Assembly (NCBI GenBank): GCA_905221605.1
Contig: CAJNDS010001635.1
Location: 310,001 to 374,000, forward strand
From: Symbiodinium natans
Taxonomy: Eukaryota; Sar; Dinophyceae; Suessiales; Symbiodiniaceae
Reading direction: 5' to 3'
Length of the DNA: 64,000 nucleotides
Shown: in pieces, positions 20,369 to 30,646 of the stretch
How positions within the stretch are numbered: the stretch's first letter is position 1
Layout of the letters: each line of letters opens with the position of its first letter
Position numbers and translations under genes: made by a program
The notes under the pieces: generated by a model
The model's database searches: none
What the model saw: only the letters and a program-made list of their open reading frames with translations
Told to the model about the DNA's origin: nothing

Positions 20369-20675
20369 GTGGGAAGTTGTGAGCCTTCCCTTTGGGGAAG
20401 CGGGGTGGGCGGACGGGAATGGGAACAAGCCCAGGCAGGACCTGTGGGAAAACGGACTCGGAATCAGAAGGGAGGAGATCAGTGGTATTCCAAGAGGAGG
20501 GAAGTGGAAGCTGCCTGGCATAGAAAAGCTAAGCCCATGTAAGCCCCGGCCCCCTGTTTTGGACGCGGCATCCTCAACAAAAGCACCCCCAACAAGAACC
20601 AGCTCCACCTTGAATCACCCTGAAATCCCCCAAGCAACGACCGGAACCCGAAACTCTAAGCCCTAAACCCGCAGA

Positions 20676-20713
20676 GTGTCCGAGAGGTCAGCTAAGCGGG
20701 TGGCAAAAAAAAA
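20676..20713. repeat. Short A-tailed repeat, copy 1
   Basis: GTCCGAGAGGTCAGCTAAGC then GGGTGGC and an A run, identical over 34 bases to 59139-59172 and similar to 41623-41669 and 42950-42996. Confidence 0.75.
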
Positions 20714-20740
20714 CCCTAAACCCCCCTTTCTGCACCCCGG

Positions 20741-20840
20741 GTCGAACGCGTGAAACGGTTCTTTGAGGCCGACCTCATCACGCACAACAGCGTCCTCAAG
20801 TCCTTAGAGGACATTTGGGGGTGGTCCCAGTTGAAAGCTA
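20741..20840 (+). CDS. PPR exon
   Basis: The frame reads VERVKRFFEADLITHNSVLK then SLEDIWGWSQL. D-L-I-T-H-N-S-V-L-K followed by W at the expected spacing is a PPR motif. It follows an intron tail of CCCTAAA units and a pyrimidine stretch. The 5' edge is not clear; the frame stays open to about 20889. Confidence 0.6.
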
Positions 20841-21082
20841 TAGGCTCTTCATGTCCTTATAAAAATGGGGCAGCTTCTGTTACGACTTGACCCCTATGTA
20901 GACCCTATCTGCCCAGTAACCCAAATGGTTTGCGCCCCTCCAGAAAAATGAAAGGCCCTAAATGGCCTCATGAACCCTTTAAACCCTAAACCCTAAACCC
21001 CCAAAAGCCCCTTCAAGAAACAACTAACTAAATAGACACAAATACAAAAACAAACAAACAAACAAGTAAATAGACAAATGAA

Positions 21083-21210
21083 TATGTATATATATATATA
21101 TATATAGACAGATATTTATTATATATATATATATTGTTTATATTTATACTTATGTTTACATTTATATCTATATCTGTATGTACATATGCATATATATATA
21201 TATATGTGCC

Positions 21211-21245
<35 letters not shown>
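21083..21245. repeat. TA / TATATG microsatellite
   Basis: Alternating TA tracts with ACATAT and GTATAT interruptions. Confidence 0.9.
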
Positions 21246-21373
21246 GGCCTCATGTGGATCCTCAAGCCCTGGAGGGCCACTGGGTCCTGGCTCAGTTCTT
21301 CCTGTGCTCCATGAAGGGGGCCCACCTCCGACCGAGCGCTGTGACCAAGAGCACCATGGTGGCTCGGCCTTAG
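21246..21373 (+). CDS. PPR exon
   Basis: The frame reads ALEGHWVLAQFFLCSMKGAH then LRPSAVTKSTMVARP, stop at 21371-21373. W-x-x-A-x-x-F-L-x-x-M, K-G-A-x-L-R-P-S-A-V-T is a full PPR second helix and junction. The stop is made by the TAGGG of the following telomere-type array, so splicing before it is likely. Confidence 0.6.
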
Positions 21374-21452
21374 GGCTTAGGGCTTAGGGCTTTGGGCTTA
21401 GGGCTTAGGGTTTAGGGTTTAGGGTTTAGGGTTTAGGGTTTAGGGTTTAGGG
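21374..21452 (+). repeat. TTTAGGG / CTTAGGG array
   Basis: Begins with CTTAGGG variants and becomes regular TTTAGGG, between two PPR exons. Confidence 0.9.
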
Positions 21453-21473
21453 TTAGGCACCCCAATCCCTATA

Positions 21474-21620
21474 CAGCAGGTGAGCCACATGGCGGGAAGC
21501 AGGGGCTGGCTGCAAACGATGCAGCTGCTCAGCCGCTCGGGATCCAAAACTGCATCCATCTTTTCTGTCAACAGCGCCATCACGACGTGCCTTGACAGCA
21601 AAGCTCCGCTGACATTTAGA
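21474..21620 (+). CDS. PPR exon
   Basis: The frame reads SHMAGSRGWLQTMQLLSRSG then SKTASIFSVNSAITTCLDSK. G-W-L-Q-T-M-Q-L-L followed by S-x-N-S-A-I-T-T-C is one PPR motif and the start of the next. The frame stays open to 21668. The downstream edge is not fixed. Confidence 0.65.
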
Positions 21621-21746
21621 ACACCTTCGTGCAGTCGTGCAGATTCATGCAAGAATCGAAGTGTCTAAGAATATACTTCTGAATTGTATAAGAATATAGT
21701 ACGGTAAGATTGTTTATGCTAAGTGTAGCCCTAAGTTCTCTTCCAG

Positions 21747-21878
21747 CACACGTCGCGGCCCAGGTGTTCCCATGAACTCTGGCATGTAGCTGTCCGGCTG
21801 GTCGCACAGACGTACGACTCCCGCATGGGGCCAGATACGATAACCTACAACTCCGCCGTCAATGTGATGGAGGCTTAG
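21747..21878 (+). CDS. PPR exon
   Basis: The acceptor TTCTCTTCCAG ends at 21746. The frame then reads PRCSHELWHVAVRLVAQTYD then SRMGPDTITYNSAVNVMEA. L-W-x-V-A-V-R-L, then G-P-D-T-I-T-Y-N-S-A-V, is a textbook PPR motif. A TAG follows at 21876-21878. The real exon may end after GAG with a GC donor (GCTTAG), since dinoflagellates accept GC and GA donors. Confidence 0.75.
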   Translation, partial: HTSRPRCSHELWHVAVRLVAQTYDSRMGPDTITYNSAVNVMEA

Positions 21879-21949
21879 TGTCTTCTGTGGGTTTCGGGAG
21901 AGGTGTCCTGAAGGTCTGATATCAGAAGTGCTGCACAGGGCTGGTGTTT

Positions 21950-22080
21950 GGTCAATCAATCAACCGCATTGCAACGCCCACAATATGGCACAATTCACAG
22001 AGGATGCTGGCCAATGGCAGCTCGCAGGCTGCCTGATGCAAGAGGCTATCGAAGTGAAGCTCGAGCACCTTTGCTGCCTT
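21950..22080 (+). CDS. PPR exon
   Basis: The frame (open 21928-22155) reads INQPHCNAHNMAQFTEDAGQ then WQLAGCLMQEAIEVKLEH. N-A-x-x-x-A, G-Q-W-Q-L-A-x-x-L-M-Q-E-A is the PPR core. It follows the previous exon after about 70 bases, so the two are likely consecutive exons of one gene. Confidence 0.65.
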
Positions 22081-23182
22081 CATAAAGTGGGCTATCTGGA
22101 CGTACGCGGGGTGCTGGCCTACCACGTGTCTGGCATTGTATGGTGCAGGGTTTAATTGGATAAAGGTGTGGATACTGTTGCAGAGCGGCAGCCCATTCTC
22201 TCACGTCTGACTTTGAATATGCATCTCTCAGGTCACAAAACTGCTTGTGTAAGAACGGTTCTTTTGAATCCATGGGAAAATTGGAAGTTTGTTTGCATGG
22301 GATTGTGCTTCCCGCGGCTTACCCACACGAACCGGACATGTTCACAAGGAACGCCTGATGCTTGGCGGGAGTGGTTCCCGCTGTGGTCTTTTGGGTTTGA
22401 AGGCACAACCTTGAAGCCCACCTTGAAGCCCTAAACTCTGGCACTCTCCTGAACCCCTACTAAAACCCTTAACAGAAGCTTCAACGCGCATCCCAGGTCT
22501 ACAGCAAGCAGCTTCCGTGGGGCCATCGCTGCCACAACAAGCAGGAAGCGTCAGGGATATCCGGGTGGTGCATGGGTTGCGGGCCGACCTGTGAATCCCA
22601 AGCATGCAGCCTTGTTGAGGCTTTATAGGGTTCATCTTCATGACTTCATGGTTGAGAGGCTGTATCTTCATCTTCCCCCTGAAGGAAGGGCCGAAGTTTT
22701 CAACTCCTGGTGTATGTACCCATGAACCTCCAATTCCCTACTGCGAGTTTTGGTTCGGTCCTGGGGCTTGCGCCTGGCTATCGGGTAGCTGCACACCATA
22801 AACTCATCCCATGCTAGCAGGTCACCCAAGTCCGGCAAACGTACGCCTCAAGTCCCGAATCCTGAGCCCTGAACCCTCCAGCGAGGTAGGTGGCAAAGGA
22901 AAACCTAAAACCAGGCCCCGCAACCCCTCACCAGAAGCCTTTGGCGCCCGGCCCTGGCGCTGTGGCGCCATGCTGAGCAAGTCGGGCTGGATGGTACCCG
23001 AACTGCGGCGTTGCAGGCCCGACAGGGTGTAATCCCAGCTCTACTATTTAGCAGAGCTCTGCCCAACGCCAAGAGGTTACTGTTGTGCTCCTCATCCCAG
23101 GCCAAAGTTTATAGGGCTTAATTTCGAACCCAAAGCAGGTTGTCACTGTAAGCTCCCAAACGGGACAGAGTCAGGGTGGAAC
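22081..23182. other. No confident gene
   Basis: A frame ending at 23032 (+) reads CGAMLSKSGWMVPELRRCRP then DRV, which is faintly PPR-like. Nothing else is recognised. Confidence 0.3.
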
Positions 23183-23183
23183 A

Positions 23184-23290
23184 TTGGGGGTCGGAAGAAC
23201 TATTATTTTAATGGATATTCATAGTATTCCCTTATGGCCCCTACTTCATGCGGGCTATTATGGTATCTATATAGGAACCTCCCAATCCCC
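23184..23290. mobile_element. MITE family 3, copy 1
   Basis: Shares GGGGGTCGGAAGAA at the start and the core GTATTCCCTTATGG with copies at 32469, 33276 and 38246. Confidence 0.6.
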
Positions 23291-23692
23291 TAAATCTTTT
23301 AACTGCTAAGGCGCCCCAAGTAGGGTTTGCCGAATCTTGGCTGTTCTCAATTTCTCAATCCTAGGAATCTGGCACTGCGTCTGAAAGCATGAGGCGCACA
23401 CACATCTTAAACCCTGAGCCGACACTCCAAGGTCTCTACATATGAGCGACCGTCAAAATTAGCGTTGGGCGGAGTTTAGGGTTTAGGTTTTCGGGTTAGG
23501 GTTTATTCTTACGCGTGCTTCCTCATGGTGATATGGGTGCATAGAACAGTTTGCGTGATGTTTTGCGTGATGTGACTTCTAAGAAGTTGCATGTTTGCCG
23601 GCAGCCTCCAAAGTCCGTTGCTCAAAAGGGTTTATTCTTATTTTTTTTTTTGGGGGGGGGGGAGGGGCTAGCTGAGATTCTGTTGTTCACAG

Positions 23693-23850
23693 TTGTGGGA
23701 CGTGGCCTGCCTGTCGGGCAACTCTGCGCCAAGAGGCATGCCAAAGCGCGCAGCGGTGGCAGTGGGCATTGGCAGCATTCTCTACCTTGGAATCTCTGCT
23801 TTTAAACGACCAAAAACCTCTAAAGACGCGAGGTCCAGAGATTCAGATAT
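23693..23850 (+). CDS. Exon-like island, family not recognised
   Basis: After TTCACAG the frame reads LWDVACLSGNSAPRGMPKRA then AVAVGIGSILYLGISAFKR. Coding-like composition with one hydrophobic stretch. The 3' edge is unknown; the frame continues to 23878. Confidence 0.3.
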
Positions 23851-24004
23851 ATGTTGTAGGTTTATAATGGGGGGGTAGTATACCCGTTAGGACAGGGGGA
23901 ACCCAAGATTCAGACTTCAGGGTCCGCTTGTTGTCTTTCCCTTTACAGCTGTTATTATCACAAACTGCTTGGCTCTTCCCCCCCCCCCCCCTCCCCCCTC
24001 CCTG

Positions 24005-24072
24005 AAACCCCAAACCCCAAACCCTAAACCCCAAACCCCAACCCTAAACCCTAAACCATCCCTAAACCCTTG
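24005..24072. repeat. CCCTAAA array with CCCCAAA variants
   Basis: Degenerate telomere-type units following a C-rich tract at 23980-24002. Confidence 0.85.
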
Positions 24073-24360
24073 CTTCAAGAGGGTACCCTGAAACCTGGAG
24101 TCCTTGTCTCCCGGCCTCGGCAGTCGCCCAGGAGGCTCCCAGCCTAAGAGACTGCAATTGCGCTTTGAGCCTTTGTGCAGACAGTTCCTGGGCCCAAGGA
24201 AGAGTCTTAGAGTTTAGGATTTAGGATTTCGGGTTTAGGGTTTACGGTTTAGGGCTTAGAGGGGGTGTAGCCCTACCTAAGTAGCGAAGCTGTGCACGTT
24301 TGGCTCAGAGGGTTCAGGAATGTGCAACTTGTTGTGCACTTAGAGAAGCTCAGCCCAGCC

Positions 24361-24570
24361 TTATATACATGTACACACACATATGTATCTATATAATACA
24401 CACACAGACACATATGTGTATATATATATATATATACATATAGATACGGATTCATATACATATACACATACACATATACATGTACATATATATATATATA
24501 AAGATAAAATAGAAATATAAATAAATATAAATAAATATAAATAAATATAAATATATATATATATGTATAT
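24361..24570. repeat. Compound TA / CATA / AAATAT microsatellite
   Basis: Blocks of ACATAT, TATATA and AAATATAAATA. Tyr/Ile-rich frames here are artefacts. Confidence 0.9.
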
Positions 24571-25008
24571 ATATGTGCACATGCTTTTCTAAAGCATGTC
24601 TATATCGCATGGGCTCCAAGAAGCTTTCATTCTTTTTTAATAACGGTTCGGCTTCCTCAAGAAGCCCCCCGCATGAGACGAGACGGCGTCCCTGCCCCTT
24701 TAGGTGACCAGGATGGGCCGATTGTACCCTATAATAACCCCTTACACGTCTACCCTACAACCCCTTAAAGACATACCCTTTTACCCTTAAACATGGCCCT
24801 TTAGAGGGTGGATGATGGGGATGAGAAGGCCAAATTATAGCTCATCCTGAGGCAACTCATCCCCTTTGGCTTTGCAAGTCTTGCGGAGCATGCCGCTCTG
24901 CCAGCTGCGTCTTGGTAGGCCACCGGTACCCTTTTCCCTTTTTTTGGGTTCAAGGTTCCCTTATAAAGCAACCAACCCAAAAAAGGGTGCCCTTATAATC
25001 TGGTAGCT

Positions 25009-25102
25009 GGGCTACTAAGGCGTGCCGATGTTGTGAGCTTCAACAGTGCCATGGGGGCATGTGGGGATGGCAGCTGGCAGCTCGCCGCTCCTTGGTTCCA
25101 GG
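25009..25102 (+). CDS. PPR exon
   Basis: The frame reads VAGLLRRADVVSFNSAMGAC then GDGSWQLAAPWFQEG. A-D-V-V-S-F-N-S-A-M-G-A-C-G-x-x-x-W-Q-L-A is a clear PPR motif. A short hairpin-like element (24930-24995, inverted CCCTTTTTTTGGG / CCCAAAAAAGGG type) lies directly upstream and probably ends the intron. Confidence 0.7.
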
Positions 25103-25109
25103 AGGGCTT

Positions 25110-25217
25110 TTCATAATAGAAATAGTAGTAATAGTAGTAATTATAAATAGTAATCGTAATAACAGTAATCATAGACATAATGGTAATGATAGCAATAATA
25201 GCAATAATGGTAATAAT
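25110..25217. repeat. TAG/AAT triplet-rich tract
   Basis: Imperfect trinucleotide repeats (AATAGTAGT, AATGGTAAT) inside a likely intron. Confidence 0.75.
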
Positions 25218-25314
25218 ACACCTCTTAGAGGTATTATTGGGGCTAAATTGCGGGTGACCTGGTGCCATTGCGTCGTGAGTGTCTTCCCCTTGGCCCTGAA
25301 ACCAGGCATGGCTG

Positions 25315-25445
25315 CTGCAAGTCATGGCTGCTACATCGCTCGACCGGAATGCCATCAGCTTCGGCAGCGCCATCGACAGCTGCGGTCGATTTGCGACATG
25401 GCATGCCGCGGTGGAGCTGTGTTCACGGGCGGCAAGGCTTGGAGG
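25315..25445 (+). CDS. PPR exon
   Basis: The frame around ATG 25324 reads SLDRNAISFGSAIDSCGRFA then TWHAAVELCSRAARLGG. N-A-I-S-F-x-S-A-I-D-S-C-G-R, W-x-A-A-V-E-L is a full PPR motif. Likely acceptor CTGCTGCAAG just upstream. Paired with 25009-25102 as consecutive repeats of one gene. Confidence 0.7.
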
Positions 25446-26141
25446 GTTCCAGTTCACTGTGCTGATGGCAGAGAAGAGGGGGGAAGAGGGCTGTCACCAA
25501 GAGCAGTGATAGAGGAAAGACACGGTCACTACTACATCGTGCTTCAAGCCATTGATGTATTTAGGGTTCAACGGCTCAAGCCTTGAGTAGGATCTGCGTA
25601 GCTGTCGCGTGTGGAATGGGCAGGTCGGAAGCGCTGTTGGACATCGTCGGCAGCAGCAGCGCGATGAAAGCTTGTTCACGAGGCTTGGTTTCTCACAGTC
25701 ACGGCTCAGTCTCAGAGGTCACTCAAGCCTAGGGCACAGGACTTTCAAGCCGCAAATGCGTTGCAGCCAAGCTTTCGTCCTTTTGTAGGACTCTTCAGGG
25801 CTTGGCAGCTGGCAATACTGCGAAGATTCAAGCGCGAACGCTGCTGCAAGGCGAACAAAGTGCACACGCAAGCTGATGACGCTGACATGTATTTGTTAAC
25901 GTAAGCTTGCTTCTTACTTGTAGTTTTACTTGTGCATGACTTTGCTCCCCAATTACTGTGGTTGAGAGTTGAGCACCTATGCTCTGACAGTGTCGTGTTT
26001 TCGTGAGCGAGCCTGCACACCACTTACAGTAGCCCAAAGCTACGAAAGCAGCCGTGCCTTCAATCGCGACGTGGCGATATGCCGGAGACTGACCTGAAAT
26101 ACCTGCAGCCCAAGAGTCCACTGATTGAACCTATAGCGCAG
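25446..26141. other. No recognisable gene
   Basis: Open frames on the minus strand (25745-26121) show no motif. Confidence 0.3.
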
Positions 26142-26239
26142 AAGCAACCCACAAGCCCTTTTAAGGAAAATAGTTTCCTTACTCTATTTGAAGCAACCTA
26201 CAAGCCCTTTAACGAAAATAGTTTCCTTGCTTCATCCGG
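26142..26239 (+). repeat. Tandem duplication, two 49-base units
   Basis: Units 26142-26190 and 26191-26239 both start AAGCAACC and contain GAAAATAGTTTCCTT. They differ at several positions. The encoded peptide repeats F-K/N-E-N-S-F-L. Confidence 0.85.
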
Positions 26240-26580
26240 AACCCTGTCAATCCAAGCGCGGACCTTCATGCGAAGCGAACCAAGCCCCTGAACCCCAAAT
26301 ATGTGCACCCGCTGGGGATCAGGCAAGATTAGCACAGCACGGTTGGGCGGCTTAGGTGGTTTTGAGCTTACGGCCTCGGCCCTAAAGCCGTAAACCCAAA
26401 CCACATGTGTTGTGTAGAAAGAGTATGCTGACCGATCGTTTGCCAGAGGAGTGTGCATGTCGAAGCCCAGACCACGCCCAACACAAAGCAGAACTAGAGC
26501 CCCAACCACTGGAAACCCTTCACCCGCACCCTCCCTCCGAAAAAAAACAAAACATGGTACAGAAATCCAAGAAACTCAAA

Positions 26581-26682
26581 TGGGGGTTTGCGAAAATTAG
26601 GGGTACCTTCGGGGGGTCCTTTTTATCAGGGAATCCTACTATTTGAAGTCCATTTTGGGGCCCCCTATTTTCGTAAACCCCA
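26581..26682. mobile_element. MITE family 2, copy 1
   Basis: Left end TGGGGGTTTGCGAAAATTAG then GGG. The reverse complement of the right end (26661-26682) reads TGGGGTTTACGAAAATAGGG. The core AAGGGAATCCTACTATTTG is shared with other copies. Non-coding. Confidence 0.75.
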
Positions 26683-27996
26683 ACCCTAAAAACCCTAAAC
26701 CCTAAACCGAGAGGCCATGCCTGGCGCTACGCCATGGCGCAGCTCCTTGCAGCCCCACGACTTCGCGTGGCCGCCTCAATGCCAAGGAAGGTCACCGAGG
26801 GCACGTGGCGGCTTTTTGGGCTACAGAGGGTTTCGGGTTTAGGGCTACAGGGTTTAGGGTTCAGGGTTCATGGTTTAGGGTTTAGGGCTGCAGGGTTTGG
26901 AGTTTAGGGCTACAGGGTTCAGGGTTTAGGATTGTAGGGGCCAAATGCTGGTCCTTCAAAGTAAAGGGCTACAGGGTTTAGGGTTTAGGGTTCAGGGTAG
27001 CTTTAAGCCGTGCCTATGCTGGGATCTCGCTTCCCGAGGCTTGCTGTAAAAAGTGTTTAGGGTTCAGGAGTGAGGACTCCTGCTGCAAAAGGGCTCAGGG
27101 TTCAGGGTTAACGACTGCAACCACTGAGCAACAGCAAAAAAGGGTTCAGGGTTTCGGGGTTTAGGTTTTTTCAAGGGGAAGTGTGGACTGGTGGTCGAAG
27201 AACTCGGCTTAAGGGGTCTTAGGTATGTGGTTCAGGTGTTGCATGGTGACCTTGTTTCCCTAAACCCTAGACCCTAAACCCCGAACCCTAAACCCCCCCC
27301 TGTTCATCCCTACTCCACACATCGCATGCATCGAGTAAGCCTAAGCCCTGATCCCCGAACCCATCCCTCGACTAGCCCCTGCAGAGTGGCCTTCGTGGCT
27401 TGCCGTGGGCACAACAAAACTTAGGGTTTAGGGTTTGGGTGGGCGAAGGGGAGAAAGGAACCTTGTAGGGGGGGGGCCCACCTTAAACCCTCAACCGCCC
27501 TGTAAATCCCGTGTATTTCCTACTCTGACGCCACCAGGCAGCCTGTCTCCTAAACAAGACAGGCTTTATTTCCCCGTATGGCGTGTAGTAGTCCCCGCAT
27601 TGCTGTGGCTAGTCGGGTGGAAAAAAAACCGCCCTTGTCGGGGGTCCAGGACGAAAGGGCGTTAAGGGCCGATGCTCGCAGACTTCTCCCCAAGACCCAA
27701 AACACTGTGCACGCCTGAGGGTTTGCAGGGTTTACATGGTTTACAGGGTTTAGAGGGTGTACAGGGTTGAGGGTTTATGGGGTTTGTAGGGTTTTTAGGG
27801 TTTATAGCCCTAAGCCCTCAACCCTAAACCCTAAACCCCAGAGAGTTTCGGGCTCTACACAGATCACGCGGGCCATTGCCGGCCACAACTCCTGAAGCCT
27901 GCCACTGAAGCCCTAAATGGGTTTATAGGGTTTATAGGGTTTATAGGGTTTATAGGTTTTAGGGTTTAGGTCTAAATCTAGAAGCGTTGAAGCCCA
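26683..27996. repeat. Degenerate telomere-type text, no recognisable gene
   Basis: TTTAGGG, TTCAGGG and TTTATAGGG variants dominate 26820-27300 and 27720-27970. A GC-rich island at 26714-26815 (EAMPGATPWRSSLQ in one frame) could be a relict exon but shows no motif. A perfect 9-base stem (AGCCTGTCT, 27540-27548, with AGACAGGCT, 27557-27565) stands alone. Confidence 0.6.
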
Positions 27997-28085
27997 GAAG
28001 ATCGAACCCGTCCCAAGATCGCCGCGAACGAAGTGGCACTCAGTGCATCCATCGACAGCTGCGGCCGAGGCGCACTTGGAGGGCG
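27997..28085 (+). CDS. PPR exon
   Basis: After GAAGCCCAG the frame reads DRTRPKIAANEVALSASIDS then CGRGALGG. R-P-K-x-x-x-N-E-V-A-L-S-A-S-I-D-S-C-G-R is the PPR junction. A canonical donor GTGAGT follows at 28086. The intron before it ends in telomere-type units. Confidence 0.65.
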
Positions 28086-28551
28086 GTGAGTTTTGCGTTC
28101 ACAGAGCCAGAACTCTTCTGGAAGGGTTTCAAAGTGTCGGCACTGGGATCAGAACCGGAAACACATAATCCCACACCCAAAATCACAGGGCCTGAAACCC
28201 ATGATCGAGTATCGGGCTGGTGTGTGCAACTTGCCGGCGGCGGATCGGAGAAATTCTGTCCGGGGAAATGATCTAAGGAGAACTATGAAATAGCAACGGG
28301 AATTGAGTAGCTCACAGCTCCAAGCGGACACGTCAGTTCTTCAACCAAACAAGAAAATGAATCATCCGAAATCCCACTGTGCCCTGCCAGGCTTGGTTTG
28401 GAAGCTGGCGCTTCACATGCTGGCCCAGCCGATGCTTTGCACGCATGTTTCAGGCATGGTTCCCATTTCAAGTTGAGTCTAGCAGGTCGGTGAAGAAGTA
28501 AGCGAATTCCTCGGCCGTCCTCGACAGAGTGAGAGAATATGCACTACATGG

Positions 28552-28690
28552 ACTTAGAGAGCTCTATGCCCAGGTCAGCCGTGAATGACGGCATTTGCCA
28601 CAATGCCGTTCTCGATGCCCTCCAAGCCTGTCGACGATGGCCCTGCTGCGTTCGAGACCTACTGACGCTGAAATACTCTCTAACATTCCC
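28552..28690 (+). CDS. PPR-like exon
   Basis: The frame reads MPRSAVNDGICHNAVLDALQ then ACRRWPCCVRDLL. I-C-H-N-A-V-L-D-A-L-Q-A-C-R-R-W is PPR-like in order and spacing. The frame then runs on to a stop near 28716; the 3' splice edge is unclear. Confidence 0.5.
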
Positions 28691-28716
28691 TACTGAATTC
28701 GTTTCAACGGCGTAAG

Positions 28717-29751
28717 GCTTGAAGTGTCGAGCCCTTGTGCAGTCCCTACCTAGACCTGTGGAAAACCTAAGTCCTGAACTGAGAGGATGACGTGAGCATC
28801 CTTGCGATTCGTCAGGTGCAGCTCCTTCAGAGGATGCGGCAGCGATCATTGCAGGCTGGCCTGTTCCGTGAAAAGGGGCTCTCTGCCTTCTCAGCATGTT
28901 AAGCCGAACGTGTACGCAGAATCAGGCTGACATATAGATAGATATATATATATATATTGATATACCTTTGTTATTTACACACATACAGAAATTGTACCTC
29001 TCCCCGCCAGGTACCCAGATCTGGCTGTTTCACATGCCTGGTGAGATGTCCAAAGCTATCGTGGCACCAGTAGTGTTAGTAGTGTAGATTCACGTCTTAC
29101 TCGCTGGCCTCTGCAGACAGGTTCCTTACCCCGACCGTTTGTTGCTCCCGAAAGAGCATGCGTGAGGATCTAGAGGGGGTGGGGAAATGCAAAACGCACA
29201 TTTTAAGCCCCCAAGAGCAGTACCCTGAACCCCAAGCCCCCCCCCCCCCCCCCCAATACTTGGGGCCCTGAGTTTTGGGGTCTGTCCTTAGGCATCAGGA
29301 TTCTTGTGCTGCTCTGACGGTTGGAATGACTTCCTGCATGCCTTTTGCTCCCTGAATCCCGAAGCATCCCCTCAACCCTGGAAGCCCCTAGTCGAGAACA
29401 CTGGCGGGAGGCTTCCTTTGTGACTGGAAACTCCTTGGTCGCCGTCCTGGCTAAGACGAGCTGGGAACGGGCCCTTAGCCGCTCGAGCTGTCTTCAGAGA
29501 TGGGTTTGCTTTGATCACTCGGAAGGTTCTCTGGGGTAAACTCTATCAGGAAGTCGCGCTTGGGGTGCTGGCTTCTGCTGGTCCAGGAGCGTCCTTCTAG
29601 GCTTATCGGCTGCAGGGAGTGCAAATCGTTTTTTTGGTTGGCTGCTCCATATCATGTCTGCTGCGGCCCAATAGAAACGATTCATCCGCATTCATTCCAG
29701 GAACCAGGCAGCCTTGCTCTAAGCCCAAACCAGGCCTTGTGCCAAGGGCCA
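28717..29751. other. No recognisable gene
   Basis: A minus-strand frame (28544-28897) overlaps the PPR-like exon and is probably a shadow. A C run lies at about 29238-29254. The 29345-29539 (+) frame has no motif. Confidence 0.3.
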
Positions 29752-29860
29752 TGGGGGTATTTCCCAAATTAGGGGTACTCCTTTTATGCCCCAAATAGAA
29801 TAGAATCCCCTTAAAAGGAGATCCCCAATAAAGGCACCCCTATTTTCGGAAATCCCCCCA
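29752..29860. mobile_element. MITE family 2, copy 2
   Basis: Left end TGGGGGTATTTCCCAAATTA then GGGGTAC. The reverse complement of the right end reads TGGGGGGATTTCCGAAAATA then GGGGTGCC. The interior is itself nearly palindromic (AATCCCCTTAAAAGGAGAT). Confidence 0.75.
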
Positions 29861-29867
29861 TGAGCCC

Positions 29868-29930
29868 TAACCCTAAACCCTAAACCCTAAACCCTAAACC
29901 CTAAACCCCAAACCCTAAACCCTAAACCTC
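29868..29930. repeat. CCCTAAA array, about 8-9 units
   Basis: Regular units directly between a family 2 MITE and a PPR exon, together probably forming the end of one intron. Confidence 0.9.
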
Positions 29931-30036
29931 CTGCACTTGAAGCAGGCCACGTTGCTGTGGAAGCGTGCGGCCGGGACGTGACGACGTGCAGCACCCTGCT
30001 TGTAGCCTGCGAGAGCTCCGGCCTTCAATTGAACAA
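29931..30036 (+). CDS. PPR exon
   Basis: The frame reads EAGHVAVEACGRDVTTCSTL then LVACESSGLQLN. D-V-T-T-C-S-T-L-L-V-A-C-E-S-S-G matches the PPR first helix. Upstream intron is telomere-type repeat; downstream an AT-rich inverted-repeat stretch (30020-30130, ends CCTTCAAT / ATTGAAGG) begins inside the reading frame. Confidence 0.65.
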
Positions 30037-30537
30037 TAGTATATTTACTATCACCATTTATCACTATTAATTATTATAGAATTATAGAAAATATGCTCAT
30101 AATAATTGAGTAGTGATATTGAAGGCAATCTTACTATATACACCTCCCCCTTGCAATGGCAAACTCACCCTAAACCCTAAACCCCTGCGGAAACTGCAGG
30201 AAGGGCCAGCACCCTGCAGCCGCCGCACAGCTGCAGGAGGTGGCGGCAAAGGCTGAAGCCATCCTGTGGCAAGGAAAAAGAGTCAGAGAGAGAGAGACCT
30301 GAAGAAAAGCAGAAAGACACCCTTGCCCGATTCCCTTGAAATACAGAAAGCAAGAAAAAAGGGAGAGAGAGAGAGAGCGGATCCCGATGCTTGCTTGCGT
30401 TTGAGAACCACAAGCACACATGTTGAGCCCCGAGCTCTGACCCCGAAAGCCCCGCATGCACATGGAACATTCGGCACCCTCGACCCTGGAGCGGTCTTCT
30501 CCAGCTGGCGCTGCGGCTCAAGATGTGCCAAGCATAT

Positions 30538-30646
30538 GCAGGGTTTCTATTAGTGTTTTTGGTGAGTGTATATAAGGTTCCTTTTTAAAATTGGTTAGTG
30601 TATAGATTGGGCGTCCTTTTGGGGATACAAGAAATACAAGCCCTAC
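30538..30646. mobile_element. MITE family 6, copy 2
   Basis: Ends GCAGGGTTTCTATTAGT and AGAAATACAAGCCCTAC. The interior matches 12708-12815 nearly base for base (GGTGAGTGTATATAAGGTTC; CGTCCTTTTGGGG). Same orientation as copy 1. Confidence 0.75.

Noticed and set aside
21119-21387. Tyr/Ile-rich frames
   Set aside because: Products of the TA microsatellite; only the PPR portion at 21246-21373 was kept.
24298-24312. TTTGGCTCAGAGG, near match to the spliced-leader 3' end
   Set aside because: Only partial, with no intronless frame, A-run or flanking duplication.
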